Source: Exiguobacterium mexicanum (lineage in GTDB: Bacteria > Bacillota > Bacilli > Exiguobacteriales > Exiguobacteriaceae). From it: a DNA stretch of 64,000 nt. This document shows positions 52,379-61,371 of this stretch, one piece after another. How positions within the stretch are numbered: the first letter of the stretch is position 1; every line of letters begins with the position of its first letter. The DNA lies in assembly GCF_005960665.1 (NCBI RefSeq), contig NZ_CP040676.1, forward strand, positions 1,436,501 to 1,500,500, given 5' to 3'. Below the pieces are notes generated by a model. That model searched no databases. It saw only the letters and a list, made by a program, of their open reading frames with translations, and was not told where the DNA came from. Made by a program: the position numbers and the translations under genes.

Positions 52379-53337
52379 TCATTCCAAACTGCGATCTCGG
52401 CAGAGTAAATCGGTTCGACCGTTCCTTCATGTTCCAACAGGAGTGCCCCATCCTCTGAAATGCCGCGCATCGTCCCGCTTCTTGACTTCCCAGACGCCGT
52501 CAACGTGATCGATTCGTTCAGATAAGCGGCATGCTCGAGCCAATGCTTGCGCACAGGGCCGAACCCAGACTCAAGGAACAAGTCATATTCGCTTTCAAGC
52601 TCGGCGAGTAAGTTGGCAAGCAGCTCGCTTCTGCGATGCGTCTGATTCGTCTCGAGTTTGATCGATGTGGCCCGATGCGCGAGCTCTTCCGGGATGACCT
52701 CGCTGTTGACGTTCATCCCGAAGCCGAGGATGACGGCTTGAATCCGGTCACCCTCCGTCTGCATCTCGGTCAGGATGCCGCCGATTTTTTTCCCGTTGAG
52801 CAACAAGTCGTTCGGCCATTTGATGGTGGCCGGGATGCCTTGCGCGTGCAGGGCGCGCGCGAACGCGCTCGCCGCCATGAGCGTCAGCTTCGAGGCGTCT
52901 CGAATCGGCAACGCCGGCCGCAAAATCACGCTCGCCGCGATATTGACGTGGCTCGGATTATACCAGTTCCGGCCGAGTTGGCCTCGGCCCGCTGTCTGTT
53001 CTTCGCTGATGACGAGCGTTCCTTCGAGGACGCCCTTTTGCGCCAATTCATGGGCGATGCGTTGGGTCGTGTCGATTTGCTCAAACGCATGGACGACTTG
53101 TCCGAACCGCCCTTTTCGGAACGATACGAACGCCGGTTCATCGAGCCGGTCGGTCTGACCGAACAATTGATACCCTTTTCGAGGAATCGTTTCAATCGCA
53201 TACCCGTCTTGTTTTAACGTCTCGATATGCTTCCAAATGGCGGTACGTGAAATATTTAATTGGCGGGCCAACTCTTGACCGCTCCAGACGGCCCCGTCCT
53301 GCAACAGATTTAAGACTTTTCCGCGTGTCGAAGCCAT
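52375..53337 (-). CDS. birA: Biotin-protein ligase / biotin repressor
   Basis: A bifunctional protein that attaches biotin to carboxylases and represses biotin genes. It has 320 residues: N-terminal helix-turn-helix WSGQELARQLNISRTAIWKH, ligase domain with the biotinyl-adenylate loop EEQTAGRGQLGRNWYNP, ATIKWPNDLLLNGKKIGGIL, and a C-terminal SH3-like domain. It overlaps cca by 28 nt, and AAAGGAGG lies before the ATG. Order cca-birA-panB matches Bacillus. Confidence 0.96.
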   Translation of the reverse strand: MASTRGKVLNLLQDGAVWSGQELARQLNISRTAIWKHIETLKQDGYAIETIPRKGYQLFGQTDRLDEPAFVSFRKGRFGQVVHAFEQIDTTQRIAHELAQKGVLEGTLVISEEQTAGRGQLGRNWYNPSHVNIAASVILRPALPIRDASKLTLMAASAFARALHAQGIPATIKWPNDLLLNGKKIGGILTEMQTEGDRIQAVILGFGMNVNSEVIPEELAHRATSIKLETNQTHRRSELLANLLAELESEYDLFLESGFGPVRKHWLEHAAYLNESITLTASGKSRSGTMRGISEDGALLLEHEGTVEPIYSAEIAVWND

Positions 53338-54449
53338 TGTTCGGCCTCCTTTCGTAACGATTCCGGCTCATTGGCGAGCTCGCCAATGAGCACGAGCCGC
53401 TCAACGTGGGCGAGCAGCTGTTTGATGAGCGGTCCCCGGGCACCGAGATGTAGCGCATCGCGACCATCGAATCGGAGTTCCCGGCGCGACTGGATCGGCA
53501 ACTGCCGCTTCAACTGTTCGGCCGTCTCGCTTCGTCCGGACATCCGCAAGTATGTCGCTAGCGTCTCCGGCGTCGTCTCATAGATGGTGAACGTGTCGAG
53601 CCCGCTGTCGAACAGACGCGCGAGCACGCCCGCCTCCCGCTTCAGTGCGTTCGAGCGTTTCCACGGTGTCAGCCAATCGGTGGCGTCAGCATAATAGACG
53701 AACAACGCCCAGCCCCCGACCGGGTCGACCGGGGTCCGCTTGTCGGCGATGACATGGCGGATGAGCGTCTCCGTGACGTTCGGCAAGTATTGATGGATGC
53801 CGAGGTCAAGTATCGCCGCGAGCGCCTTTCGGTATGCCGGGCCCATCATCAACTTCTCGAACTCGATGGCGACCCGTTCCATCGCGATGTCTTGCAGTTT
53901 GTGGCCGAGTTCGCGTGAGGCCCGTTGCACGTCTTCGTCGAGCCGGAAATCGAGTTGGGCCATGAAGCGGAACGCCCGCATGATGCGGAGCGCGTCCTCG
54001 TTGAAGCGTTCATAGGGGCTGCCGACGGTCCGAATGACACGTGCCTCGAGGTCCATCCGTCCGCCGAACAAGTCGACGACGTTGCCGTCGTGAAACGCCA
54101 TCGCGTTCATGGTGAAGTCACGCCGTTTCATATCTTCTTCAAGCGAGACGCCGAGCGAAACATGGTCGGGTCGTCTCGAGTCCGAGTACGTCCCTTCCGA
54201 GCGGAACGTCGTCACTTCGAACGGATGATGGTCGAGGATGACCGTCACCGTGCCGTGGTCAATCCCGGTCGGTACCGATTTCGGGAACAAGCGCATGACT
54301 TCGTCCGGGAAGAGCGACGTGGCGATATCGATATCATCCGGAAGCGTACCGAGCATATAGTCACGGACGGCACCCCCGACGATGTACGCTTCGCCGCCGT
54401 GGGCGTTGATCGTCTCGATGATTCGTTTGGCGTATTCCCATTCCGTCAT
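53310..54449 (-). CDS. cca: CCA-adding tRNA nucleotidyltransferase
   Basis: It adds or repairs the 3' CCA of tRNAs. The 379-residue class II enzyme has the catalytic AYIVGGAVRDYMLGTLPDDI and DIATS Asp pair, the RRDFTMNAMAFHDG motif, and RFNEDALRIMRAFRFMAQLD. The helical neck, body and tail follow. It overlaps bshA by 4 nt at the start and birA by 28 nt at the end. Confidence 0.96.
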   Translation of the reverse strand: MTEWEYAKRIIETINAHGGEAYIVGGAVRDYMLGTLPDDIDIATSLFPDEVMRLFPKSVPTGIDHGTVTVILDHHPFEVTTFRSEGTYSDSRRPDHVSLGVSLEEDMKRRDFTMNAMAFHDGNVVDLFGGRMDLEARVIRTVGSPYERFNEDALRIMRAFRFMAQLDFRLDEDVQRASRELGHKLQDIAMERVAIEFEKLMMGPAYRKALAAILDLGIHQYLPNVTETLIRHVIADKRTPVDPVGGWALFVYYADATDWLTPWKRSNALKREAGVLARLFDSGLDTFTIYETTPETLATYLRMSGRSETAEQLKRQLPIQSRRELRFDGRDALHLGARGPLIKQLLAHVERLVLIGELANEPESLRKEAEQWLRHAEKS

Positions 54450-55567
54450 CGTCCCACCACCTGTTCATAAAGCGATTCATACGCCGTGACGATATCGGCC
54501 GAGGCGAACTGTTTGGCCCGCTCGAGCCCGTTCGCACGGAAGCGTGCATGGAGCTCGTGGTCGAGCAAGATCGCTTCGAGCGCTTTCGTCGCCGCGAGCG
54601 CGTCGCCACGTTTGACGACGAACCCTTCCACGCCGTCGGTGATGACTTCCGGCAATCCGCCCGCATCGCTGACGACCGACGGTACACCCGTCGCCATCGC
54701 CTCGAGGGCGACGAGGCCGAACGCCTCTTTATCCGACAATAGGATATGGACGTCGCACATCGATAGAAGTGCCGCCACTTGCTCTTGCTTCCCGGCGAAG
54801 ATGACTTGCTCTTCAAGCCCCATCTCGCTCACGAGACGGCGCATCGCTCCCATGAGCGGACCGTCACCGACGAGGAGCAGTTTTTTGTGCGGCACGTTCA
54901 TCTGCTGGAACGATTCGAGCACGAGGTCGATTCGCTTCACTTGACGGAAGTTTGAGATATGGATGACGACCCGGTCCTGTTCCGATAAACCGTATCGTTC
55001 GCGAAGCGATGTATCGGCCTGTGGTTGATAGACGGCCTCATCGATAAAGTTATGGATAACGTCAATCGACAAATCGGACCCGATCCGCTCGAGCGTCTCT
55101 TGTTTCAAGCTGTCCGAGACGGCCGTGATCGCGTTCGATTGACGCAACCCATAAAGGATGGCCGGCTTGAGTTCCTCGTCTTCCCCAAGCACGGTGATAT
55201 CGGTCCCGTGGAGCGTCGACACGATCGGCGTCTTCGTCCCGGCCATCTCGCGGCCGAGGGCGGCACAGACAGCGTGCGGCACCGCGTAGTGGGCATGAAT
55301 GACATCAAGGCCGAACGCCTGGATGACGCTCGCGATTTTCGAGGCGAGCGTGATGTCGTACGGCGGATAGCGGAACACCGAGTACTGGTTGATCTCGACT
55401 TGGTGAAACGTGATATTCGGATGATAGGCGTTCAGTCGGAACGGGATGCTCGACGTGATGAAATGAACGTCATGCCCCCGGTCGGCGAGCTTCATGCCGA
55501 GCTCGGTGGCGAGTATGCCCGAACCTCCGACCGACGGATAACAAAGGACCCCGATGCGTAGTTTCAT
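54446..55567 (-). CDS. bshA: Bacillithiol glycosyltransferase BshA
   Basis: It links N-acetylglucosamine to L-malate, the first step of bacillithiol synthesis. The 373-residue GT4 enzyme has YPSVGGSGILATELGMKLADRG-type N-terminal start (positions 10-31), DVIHAHYAVPHA, STLHGTDITVLG, and the C-terminal nucleotide-sugar site SDKEAFGLVALEAMATGVP with the two Glu. Its ATG overlaps bshB1 by 4 nt, giving a two-gene bacillithiol unit. Confidence 0.95.
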   Translation of the reverse strand: MKLRIGVLCYPSVGGSGILATELGMKLADRGHDVHFITSSIPFRLNAYHPNITFHQVEINQYSVFRYPPYDITLASKIASVIQAFGLDVIHAHYAVPHAVCAALGREMAGTKTPIVSTLHGTDITVLGEDEELKPAILYGLRQSNAITAVSDSLKQETLERIGSDLSIDVIHNFIDEAVYQPQADTSLRERYGLSEQDRVVIHISNFRQVKRIDLVLESFQQMNVPHKKLLLVGDGPLMGAMRRLVSEMGLEEQVIFAGKQEQVAALLSMCDVHILLSDKEAFGLVALEAMATGVPSVVSDAGGLPEVITDGVEGFVVKRGDALAATKALEAILLDHELHARFRANGLERAKQFASADIVTAYESLYEQVVGR

Positions 55568-56247
55568 GCGAGCTCACCCGCCTTCGTGACAACGTACGGA
55601 CGGGTCGTCATGAGCCCTTCGGCGTACTCCGTGCCAATCAAACTGCCGAAATGACGTTCCCGTGCCAACACCCGATCGAGATAGGCGTCCGTGAGCGGCG
55701 TCGCCACACCGTCGACCGGTGTGAACTGACTGGCATAAGCCCGTAAAGCGTTTAGTTTATGTTCGATCGTCGCCGTGATGTCGATGCAGACGTCAGGCGT
55801 CGTATGGGCGTTGATCATATATTGATAGACGCTCGCCGGTCGATACGCGGCGACGTCCGGCATAAATTTACGGATTCCCGCGTTAAAGAGCGCCTCCTCG
55901 ACGAGTCGGGCGCAAGCCCCGTGGTCAGGATGGCGGTCGACGCCGTATGGATAGAAGACATGTGTCGGACGTTCGGTCCGAATCAAACGGACGAGCGCCT
56001 CGACTTGTTCATTGTCCCCTGTCAAACCCCGGTCTGGAAAACCGAGGTTCACACGCCGGATGCCGAGCACACGGTCGGCCATCTCGGCTTCTTTCCCCCG
56101 GGTGACGACGTCCCCGTTCGATGACAGTTCGGCTCTCGTCAAATCGACGTATAGGACCTCGACCCCGTCCTCGGTCCATTGGGCGGTCATACCGGCGATG
56201 CCAATCTCAATGTCGTCCGGATGGGCCCCAATTGCTACTATTTTCAT
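55564..56247 (-). CDS. bshB1: Bacillithiol deacetylase BshB1
   Basis: A zinc LmbE-like deacetylase producing GlcN-malate, the second bacillithiol step. The 227-residue protein has the zinc motif IGAHPDDIEIGIAG (His-Pro-Asp-Asp) at residues 7-20 and the distal YPYGVDRHPDHGACARL. It is the first gene of the bshB1-bshA-cca-birA run. In Bacillus mgsA and dapB precede it; here a divergent yitT-type gene does. Confidence 0.94.
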   Translation of the reverse strand: MKIVAIGAHPDDIEIGIAGMTAQWTEDGVEVLYVDLTRAELSSNGDVVTRGKEAEMADRVLGIRRVNLGFPDRGLTGDNEQVEALVRLIRTERPTHVFYPYGVDRHPDHGACARLVEEALFNAGIRKFMPDVAAYRPASVYQYMINAHTTPDVCIDITATIEHKLNALRAYASQFTPVDGVATPLTDAYLDRVLARERHFGSLIGTEYAEGLMTTRPYVVTKAGELA

Positions 56248-56358
56248 AAAATCACCTCTTCTGTGAAAAGTATATCGGACTCCGTCTCGATTGTCATATG
56301 TTCAGGGTAGGCAATCGAGAGGTTTTTCGAGTACGCTACTAGATGGGAGGTGAACCAG

Positions 56359-57234
56359 ATGACGGTACAATTACCGATTCGGTTTCGCAATATATTCTTC
56401 ATTTTGATTGGTTCCTTTATTTTCGCGTTCGGCGTCTACCACTTCAACGTCCAGAACAACTTGGCGGAAGGCGGCTTCACAGGCATCACCTTGATTCTGC
56501 GGGGCTTGTTCGATTGGTCGCCATCGATCACGAACTTGGCGCTCAACATCCCGCTCTTCTTCGTCAGCTATAAGCTGCTCGGGCGGACGACGTTCATCTA
56601 CACGCTCATCGGGACGTTCAGCTTCTCGCTCTGGTACGCCCTCATTGCCAAGTACTCAAACCTCGTCATCGATTTGACGGACGACATGGTGCTCGCGAGT
56701 TTGTTCGCCGGCCTGTTCATCGGTGTCGGTCTTGGGATCATCTTCAATAACGGCGGTACGACCGGAGGCGTCGACATCATTGCCCGGCTCGTGCAACGTT
56801 ACGTCGGCTGGTCAATCGGCAAGACGTTCCTCGTGTTCGACTTTTTCGTCATCGTCCTCAGTTTGACGTATCTCGATATTCGCGAGGCGATGTATACGCT
56901 CCTCGCCGTCTATATCGGGGCCCGCGTCATCGACTCGATGCAGGAAGGGACGTATGCCGGGAAAGCCGCTATGATTATCAGCGACCATCGCACGGCCATC
57001 GCCGACGGCATCCACGCCACGATGAACCGCGGGACGACCCGTCTTCTCGCCAAAGGCGGCTATTCGAACAAGGAACTTGAAGTCCTCTACGTCGTCGTCG
57101 GGCGGAACGAAGTGAACCGGTTGAAAACGATCGTCAAACAGATCGACCCGCACGCCTTCGTCACGTTCCACCACGTCTATGAGGTCGGTGGTGAAGGCTT
57201 CACGTTCGATGAGAACCGGATTCCTTTGAAATAA
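56359..57234 (+). CDS. YitT family membrane protein (DUF2179 C-terminal domain)
   Basis: A 291-residue protein: five or so N-terminal membrane helices (NIFFILIGSFIFAFGVYHFN, NNGGTTGGVDIIARLVQRY) followed by a cytoplasmic DUF2179 domain (GGYSNKELEVLYVVVGRNEV, VTFHHVYEVGGEGF). The function of the family is unsettled. GGGAGGTG is 7 nt before the ATG at 56359; the GTG at 56350 lies inside that site. It is transcribed divergently from bshB1. Confidence 0.9.
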   Translation: MTVQLPIRFRNIFFILIGSFIFAFGVYHFNVQNNLAEGGFTGITLILRGLFDWSPSITNLALNIPLFFVSYKLLGRTTFIYTLIGTFSFSLWYALIAKYSNLVIDLTDDMVLASLFAGLFIGVGLGIIFNNGGTTGGVDIIARLVQRYVGWSIGKTFLVFDFFVIVLSLTYLDIREAMYTLLAVYIGARVIDSMQEGTYAGKAAMIISDHRTAIADGIHATMNRGTTRLLAKGGYSNKELEVLYVVVGRNEVNRLKTIVKQIDPHAFVTFHHVYEVGGEGFTFDENRIPLK

Positions 57235-57244
57235 GTCACGACGC

Positions 57245-57278
57245 ACAACGCCCCGTTCGAATGAACGGGGCGTTGTTT
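57245..57278. terminator. Bidirectional terminator
   Basis: Stem ACAACGCCCCGTTC / GAACGGGGCGTTGT with loop GAAT between the convergent yitT-type and greA-like genes. Confidence 0.92.
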
Positions 57279-57280
57279 CA

Positions 57281-57748
57281 TTATCGTTCGATGCGGACAA
57301 TCTCAAACGTGAGCGTGCCGCCCGGTGAAGCGATGGAGACGGTTTGACCGACGGTAGCTCCCATCAAACCACTGCCGAGCGGTGATGTCGCGGAGATCGA
57401 CCCGTTTGCCAGATCAGCCTCGAGCTCGCCGACGATTTGGTACGTCTCGGTGTCACCATCCGGCAGTTCTCGCAACGTCACCGTGTCGCCGAATCCAACC
57501 TCTCCGGCAGTCGCTTCCTCTTCCACGACGACGGCATCGGCGAGCGTCCGCTCTAGTTCGCTGATTTTCGTCTCGATCCGCTCTTGTTCACGCACTGCGT
57601 CAAAATACGTCACATCTTCTCGAAAGTCACAAAATTTCCGGGCCGCCTTGACACGTTCGAGCGCTTCACGCCGACCCTCGATGCGAAGCGTCTCGAGTTG
57701 TTCGATCAGACGCAGACGACCCGCCTTCGTCAACTGTGGTTTTGACAT
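57281..57748 (-). CDS. GreA/GreB family transcription factor, divergent tip
   Basis: A 155-residue Gre-type protein: an N-terminal coiled coil that would enter the RNA polymerase channel and a C-terminal FKBP-like domain (GFGDTVTLRELPDGDTETY, SPLGSGLMGATVGQTVSI). The coiled-coil tip reads ARKFCDFREDVTYFDAVREQ where GreA has GDLSENAEY: the first Asp and Glu are kept, while Asn and the second Glu have become Asp and Thr. It may be a second Gre-like factor with altered cleavage activity. AAAGGGG precedes the ATG at 57748. Confidence 0.88.
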   Translation of the reverse strand: MSKPQLTKAGRLRLIEQLETLRIEGRREALERVKAARKFCDFREDVTYFDAVREQERIETKISELERTLADAVVVEEEATAGEVGFGDTVTLRELPDGDTETYQIVGELEADLANGSISATSPLGSGLMGATVGQTVSIASPGGTLTFEIVRIER

Positions 57749-57772
57749 CTCGGTCCCCTTTCCAAACATGAT

Positions 57773-57799
57773 AAAAAAAGTCCCGTCGCGAGACGGGAC
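57773..57799 (-). terminator. Terminator-type hairpin upstream of the YugP gene end/greA-like start
   Basis: Perfect eight-base stem GTCCCGTC / GACGGGAC with tetraloop and seven T on the minus strand, lying just after the yugP-type gene upstream boundary order (gene at 57808 ends there). Confidence 0.85.
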
Positions 57800-57807
57800 C
57801 GTTGATT

Positions 57808-58491
57808 CTACTCATCACGTGGCATGAAGACGATGAGTGCCAAGCGGATCAATTCGGCGACGGCGACGAGCGTTGCCGCCACGTACGTCCATGCTGCCGC
57901 GTTGAGCACTTTGCGCGCACCCGACTCTTCGGTTGCCGTGACGATTCCGTGGCTCGTCAGTTCAGCCATGGCCCGTTTCGAGGCATCGAATTCGACTGGG
58001 AGTGTGACGAGTTGGAACACGACCGCCCCGAGCATCATGATGACACCGAGTTGGGCGAGGCCCATCGCGCCGAGCAAGAAACCACCTAAGAGAAGCGGAA
58101 ACGACAAGTTCGACGTGATGTTCACGACCGGCACGAGCCGGTGGCGGACACGCATCATCTTATAGTCGGTCGCATCTTGAATGACGTGGCCGATCTCGTG
58201 GGCCGCAATCGCAGCCGATGAGATCGTCGAGCCTTGATACACTTCACGTGAGAGACGGACGACTTTATTGACCGGATCGTAATGGTCACTCATCAGTCCG
58301 TCGACCATCTCGATGCGGACGTTGTTGACGCCGTTTTGTTTCATGATGAAGTCAGCGACTTGGGCGCCGGTGACGCCGCTTTGAATCGGTTGTTGAAGAA
58401 ATTTTTTGTACGTACTTTTCACTCGCATCTGGGCCCATAATGGGATGAGCATAATCAGTGCAAGATAGAAAATATAGCCACCTAATGACAT
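57808..58491 (-). CDS. YugP-type zinc metallopeptidase, membrane
   Basis: A 228-residue membrane protein. The N-terminal helix (YIFYLALIMLIPLWAQM) is followed by a cytoplasmic or external domain with the zinc site AAIAAHEIGHVIQDA (HExxH, about residue 112) and FDASKRAMAEL, then two or more helices. The family is an uncharacterised Zn-protease (DUF2248/YugP). An upstream GTG lies within the ribosome site GAGGTGA; the ATG at 58491 is used. Confidence 0.88.
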   Translation of the reverse strand: MSLGGYIFYLALIMLIPLWAQMRVKSTYKKFLQQPIQSGVTGAQVADFIMKQNGVNNVRIEMVDGLMSDHYDPVNKVVRLSREVYQGSTISSAAIAAHEIGHVIQDATDYKMMRVRHRLVPVVNITSNLSFPLLLGGFLLGAMGLAQLGVIMMLGAVVFQLVTLPVEFDASKRAMAELTSHGIVTATEESGARKVLNAAAWTYVAATLVAVAELIRLALIVFMPRDE

Positions 58492-58529
58492 GTTCTCTAT
58501 CACCTCTGCGTGTATTTGATACCCTGATT

Positions 58530-59144
58530 TTACATTCTTATGAACTTATTATCAAGTGAAGTGCGCAGGATGAGGTGGTATCCCATAAAAAAACATATTC
58601 CCGTCAACCAGAACGAACCGTAACCAATCCAGGCGATATGCTCGGCGAGCGACGGATAGCGCGGCCATTGGCCGAGCACATAATCGACGACGTCATTGTG
58701 GACGACCCAGACGAGCGTCAAAACGAACGAACGAACCGTCCATGTCATGAACGGTGCATACAACAGCGCCTGGAACGCCATCGCTCCGTGCGACACCATC
58801 AGCATGACCGCCATTAGCACGGTGAACGTCTCCGCGTCCGGTCCGAGTTCCCGCAAGAACAAGAGGTTCATGATGACGGCCCACACCCCATACTTGATGA
58901 GCGTCACGAAGGCGAGCGTCTCCATGAGCGGCGACTTCTTTCCGGCGAGCCATAGGCCGAGCACAATCGTGAAGAAGAGCGAGGCCGTCGGGCTGTCCGG
59001 TACGAACGGCCAATAGATGAGCGGCGTATCGCGAAGCTGGGGCTCATACCAGACGTACCCGTAGATTGTGCCGAGCAGATTGATGAGAAAGAGTAGTCCT
59101 AACACGAGCCGGTGTGTCAGGATCGGGCGCAACATATGTATCAT
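58530..59144 (-). CDS. ypjA: DUF1405 membrane protein (YpjA)
   Basis: A 204-residue membrane protein with about five helices (VLGLLFLINLLGTIYGYVWY, SLFFTIVLGLWLAG, GSFWLTGICFFMGYHLIL). Function unknown. In Bacillus ypjA lies next to the qcrABC genes, and here it is immediately downstream of qcrC across a terminator. Confidence 0.85.
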   Translation of the reverse strand: MIHMLRPILTHRLVLGLLFLINLLGTIYGYVWYEPQLRDTPLIYWPFVPDSPTASLFFTIVLGLWLAGKKSPLMETLAFVTLIKYGVWAVIMNLLFLRELGPDAETFTVLMAVMLMVSHGAMAFQALLYAPFMTWTVRSFVLTLVWVVHNDVVDYVLGQWPRYPSLAEHIAWIGYGSFWLTGICFFMGYHLILRTSLDNKFIRM

Positions 59145-59198
59145 TCGAGAATTCCATCCTTTTTTTCTTCATTGTAGCGCAACGAAACGAAAGTAAAA

Positions 59199-59231
59199 AG
59201 AAGTGTGCCCGTTTGACGGGTCACACTTCTT
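59199..59231 (-). terminator. Terminator of qcrABC
   Basis: Stem AGAAGTGTG / CACACTTCT extended by CCCG / CGGG past one mismatch, with TTTTT on the minus strand, directly after qcrC. Confidence 0.88.
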
Positions 59232-59242
59232 GAACCAATCGT

Positions 59243-60037
59243 TTATTGGTTGTTTTCTCCGCCTTCACCGTATGAAGCGATGAATTCAGACATGGCTTGG
59301 AGGTCCTCATCCGAACCGTCCCATTGGCCGGCCGGCATCGTACCGACACCGTTGACCGCGATATCCGCGATCTCTTCAGCCGTGTATGCTGTGCCGACGA
59401 GTGCAGGAGCTGCTGCCCCGCCTTCGAGGTTCTGACCGTGACAGTTCACACATGACTGCGCCGAGTAAATCTCGTAACCTGGTGCGGCCGTATCGATTTC
59501 AGGGCCCTCGCCCGGTACTTCCAAGATTCCTTGTTCATGCACTTGATCCCAATGTGTCGTTTGAACTGATTCCCACGTCAAGTAGAAAATCGACAAGACG
59601 CCGAGAAGCATGAAGCTGATGGCGACCGGACGTTTCGCCGGACGGCGTTCGAGTCCTTGGTCGAGCCATGGTGCGATCAAGAGCGCCGTGAAAGCGACCC
59701 CTGGCAAGATGACCGTCCCAAGAAGGATCCAGTCCCCTGCTGCGAATTGGTATTTGAGCAATTGATACAAGAACAAGAAATACCAGTCCGGTAACGGAAT
59801 GTAAGACGTGTTCGTTGGATCGGCGATGTTTTGGAGCGGTGGTGCCTCGACGATTGTCAAGGCGATGAACCCGATCAAGAAGACCGAACCGACCATCCAC
59901 TCTTTCAACAAGAAGTTCGGCCAGAACGCTTCCGTGCGTCCTGGATACTCTGAATAGTCTTTAGCAATATTTTGTTTCCGATTCGAGATTCCTACTCGAG
60001 AGTCGGTTACAAATTTCATCCCTTTACCGCGATGCAT
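59243..60037 (-). CDS. qcrC: Menaquinol:cytochrome c reductase, cytochrome b/c subunit
   Basis: The third subunit of the Bacillus-type b6c complex. The 264-residue protein combines a subunit IV-like part with three membrane helices (WMVGSVFLIGFIALTIVEA, PLPDWYFLFLYQLLKY with the PDWY quinol-site motif, WILLGTVILPGVAF) and a C-terminal cytochrome c domain with heme motif SCVNCHG and the axial Met in GTMPAG. GGGGGAG precedes the ATG. Confidence 0.96.
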   Translation of the reverse strand: MHRGKGMKFVTDSRVGISNRKQNIAKDYSEYPGRTEAFWPNFLLKEWMVGSVFLIGFIALTIVEAPPLQNIADPTNTSYIPLPDWYFLFLYQLLKYQFAAGDWILLGTVILPGVAFTALLIAPWLDQGLERRPAKRPVAISFMLLGVLSIFYLTWESVQTTHWDQVHEQGILEVPGEGPEIDTAAPGYEIYSAQSCVNCHGQNLEGGAAAPALVGTAYTAEEIADIAVNGVGTMPAGQWDGSDEDLQAMSEFIASYGEGGENNQ

Positions 60038-60070
60038 ATCGTTTCTCCCCCTTTATATCTTCGAATCGGC

Positions 60071-60742
60071 TTATAGCGGTCCTGAAATCCCTTGTTTACG
60101 AATCATCAAGAAGTGGGCTCCGAGGAGTCCGAACAAGGCCGCCGGTAAGAAGAAGACGTGAATGGCGAAGAAGTTCGTGAGCGTCCGTGCGCCGACGATC
60201 TCACCACCGGCGAGAAGCGTCTTGGCAATGCCACCAATGACCGGGACACTCTCGGCAATTTGAAGCGTAACTTTCGTCGCGAACAACGCTTTCATATCCC
60301 ACGGCAACAAGTACCCTGTAAGACCGAGCGCCAAGACGACGAAGAACAAGAGAACACCGACGACCCAGTTGAGTTCGCGCGGTTTCTTATACGATCCGGT
60401 AAAGAATACGCGGAGCGTATGTAAGAACAACATGACGATGGCGACCGATGCGCCCCAGTGGTGCATCCCACGAACGATTTGTCCATGTGCGATCTCGTTT
60501 TGTAAATAATACACCGACGCGTGCGCGTTGATGATGTCTGGTACGTAGTACATCGTCAAGAACATCCCTGACAGAATTTGAATCACGATCGTGAAGAACG
60601 TCAGACCGCCGAAGCAATAAACAAATGCTGAAAAGTGATGGGCAGGGTTGACGTGTTCTGGAACTTCATGGTCAGCGATGTCGCGCCATAACGGCGTGAT
60701 GTCGACGCGTTCATCGACCCAATCATAAATTTTTTGTAACAT
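60071..60742 (-). CDS. qcrB: Menaquinol:cytochrome c reductase, cytochrome b subunit
   Basis: A 223-residue cytochrome b6-type subunit with four membrane helices. The bis-histidine heme ligands appear in the second and fourth helices (GMHHWGASVAIVMLFLHTLR and FFAIHVFFLPAALFGLLGAH), and ALGLTGYLLPWDMKA is the loop between. The N-terminal Cys typical for the covalently bound heme c(i) region is in YCFGGLTFF. It sits between qcrA and qcrC. Confidence 0.96.
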   Translation of the reverse strand: MLQKIYDWVDERVDITPLWRDIADHEVPEHVNPAHHFSAFVYCFGGLTFFTIVIQILSGMFLTMYYVPDIINAHASVYYLQNEIAHGQIVRGMHHWGASVAIVMLFLHTLRVFFTGSYKKPRELNWVVGVLLFFVVLALGLTGYLLPWDMKALFATKVTLQIAESVPVIGGIAKTLLAGGEIVGARTLTNFFAIHVFFLPAALFGLLGAHFLMIRKQGISGPL

Positions 60743-60757
60743 CGACTATTCCCCCTC

Positions 60758-61261
60758 TCACAACTGTGCGACTGGACTGCCCAAGTATAGGAAGCCGTCT
60801 TTTTCTTCTTTTTCGTAGCGTGCAAGTGGTGCAGTCGGAGGCGTACCAGGAATGTTCGTTCCATCTTTCTCATAGCGACCGAAGTGACACGGGCAGAAGA
60901 ACTCTGTCGGTCGAGTCGGGTCTCCACCATATCCTACTTGACAGCCGAGGTGCGTACAGATCGGAGACAAGGCGATGATCTCGCCGCTCTCATCTTTAAA
61001 TACCCACGCCGAAAGCGTTTCTTCAAATTCATACCAAGCATCTTGCGTTTGTTTCTTAAAGTCGACACGTTGCGGCTCAGTCGTGATGTCATCAAGACTG
61101 ATGACTTTTACTTTATCGCCCGCTCCCGATTTTTTTAAGACCGGATCGATCGCAAAGTTGACCATCGGACTGATCAATGTTGCCGCCATAAAGCCACCTA
61201 CACCAGTCAACGTATACGTTAAGAACTGACGGCGTGTGACTTTTGACCCATTTTGAGCCAT
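60758..61261 (-). CDS. qcrA: Menaquinol:cytochrome c reductase, Rieske iron-sulfur subunit
   Basis: The 167-residue Rieske protein has a Tat-type signal anchor (KVTRRQFLTYTLTGVGGFM, twin Arg at 9-10) and the [2Fe-2S] ligands as Cys-Thr-His-Leu-Gly-Cys in SPICTHLGCQVG and Cys-Pro-Cys-His in FFCPCHFGRYEKDG. It is the first gene of qcrABC, with a good promoter 75 nt upstream and GGGGGG just before the ATG. Confidence 0.97.
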   Translation of the reverse strand: MAQNGSKVTRRQFLTYTLTGVGGFMAATLISPMVNFAIDPVLKKSGAGDKVKVISLDDITTEPQRVDFKKQTQDAWYEFEETLSAWVFKDESGEIIALSPICTHLGCQVGYGGDPTRPTEFFCPCHFGRYEKDGTNIPGTPPTAPLARYEKEEKDGFLYLGSPVAQL

Positions 61262-61337
61262 TTCGTTCCCCCCTCATTCGTGTGCATAACCCCATAATTC
61301 TTTATGCATTCTTCACAAAAATTTCTCACTCACCAAA

Positions 61338-61366
61338 ATAGTATATCAATAAAACCTCCACGTCAA
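61338..61366 (-). promoter_or_regulatory. Promoter of qcrABC
   Basis: On the minus strand TTGACG (61361-61366), 17-nt spacer, TACTAT (61338-61343). The -35 lies just before the ypiF stop. Confidence 0.65.
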
Positions 61367-61371
61367 CCGCT

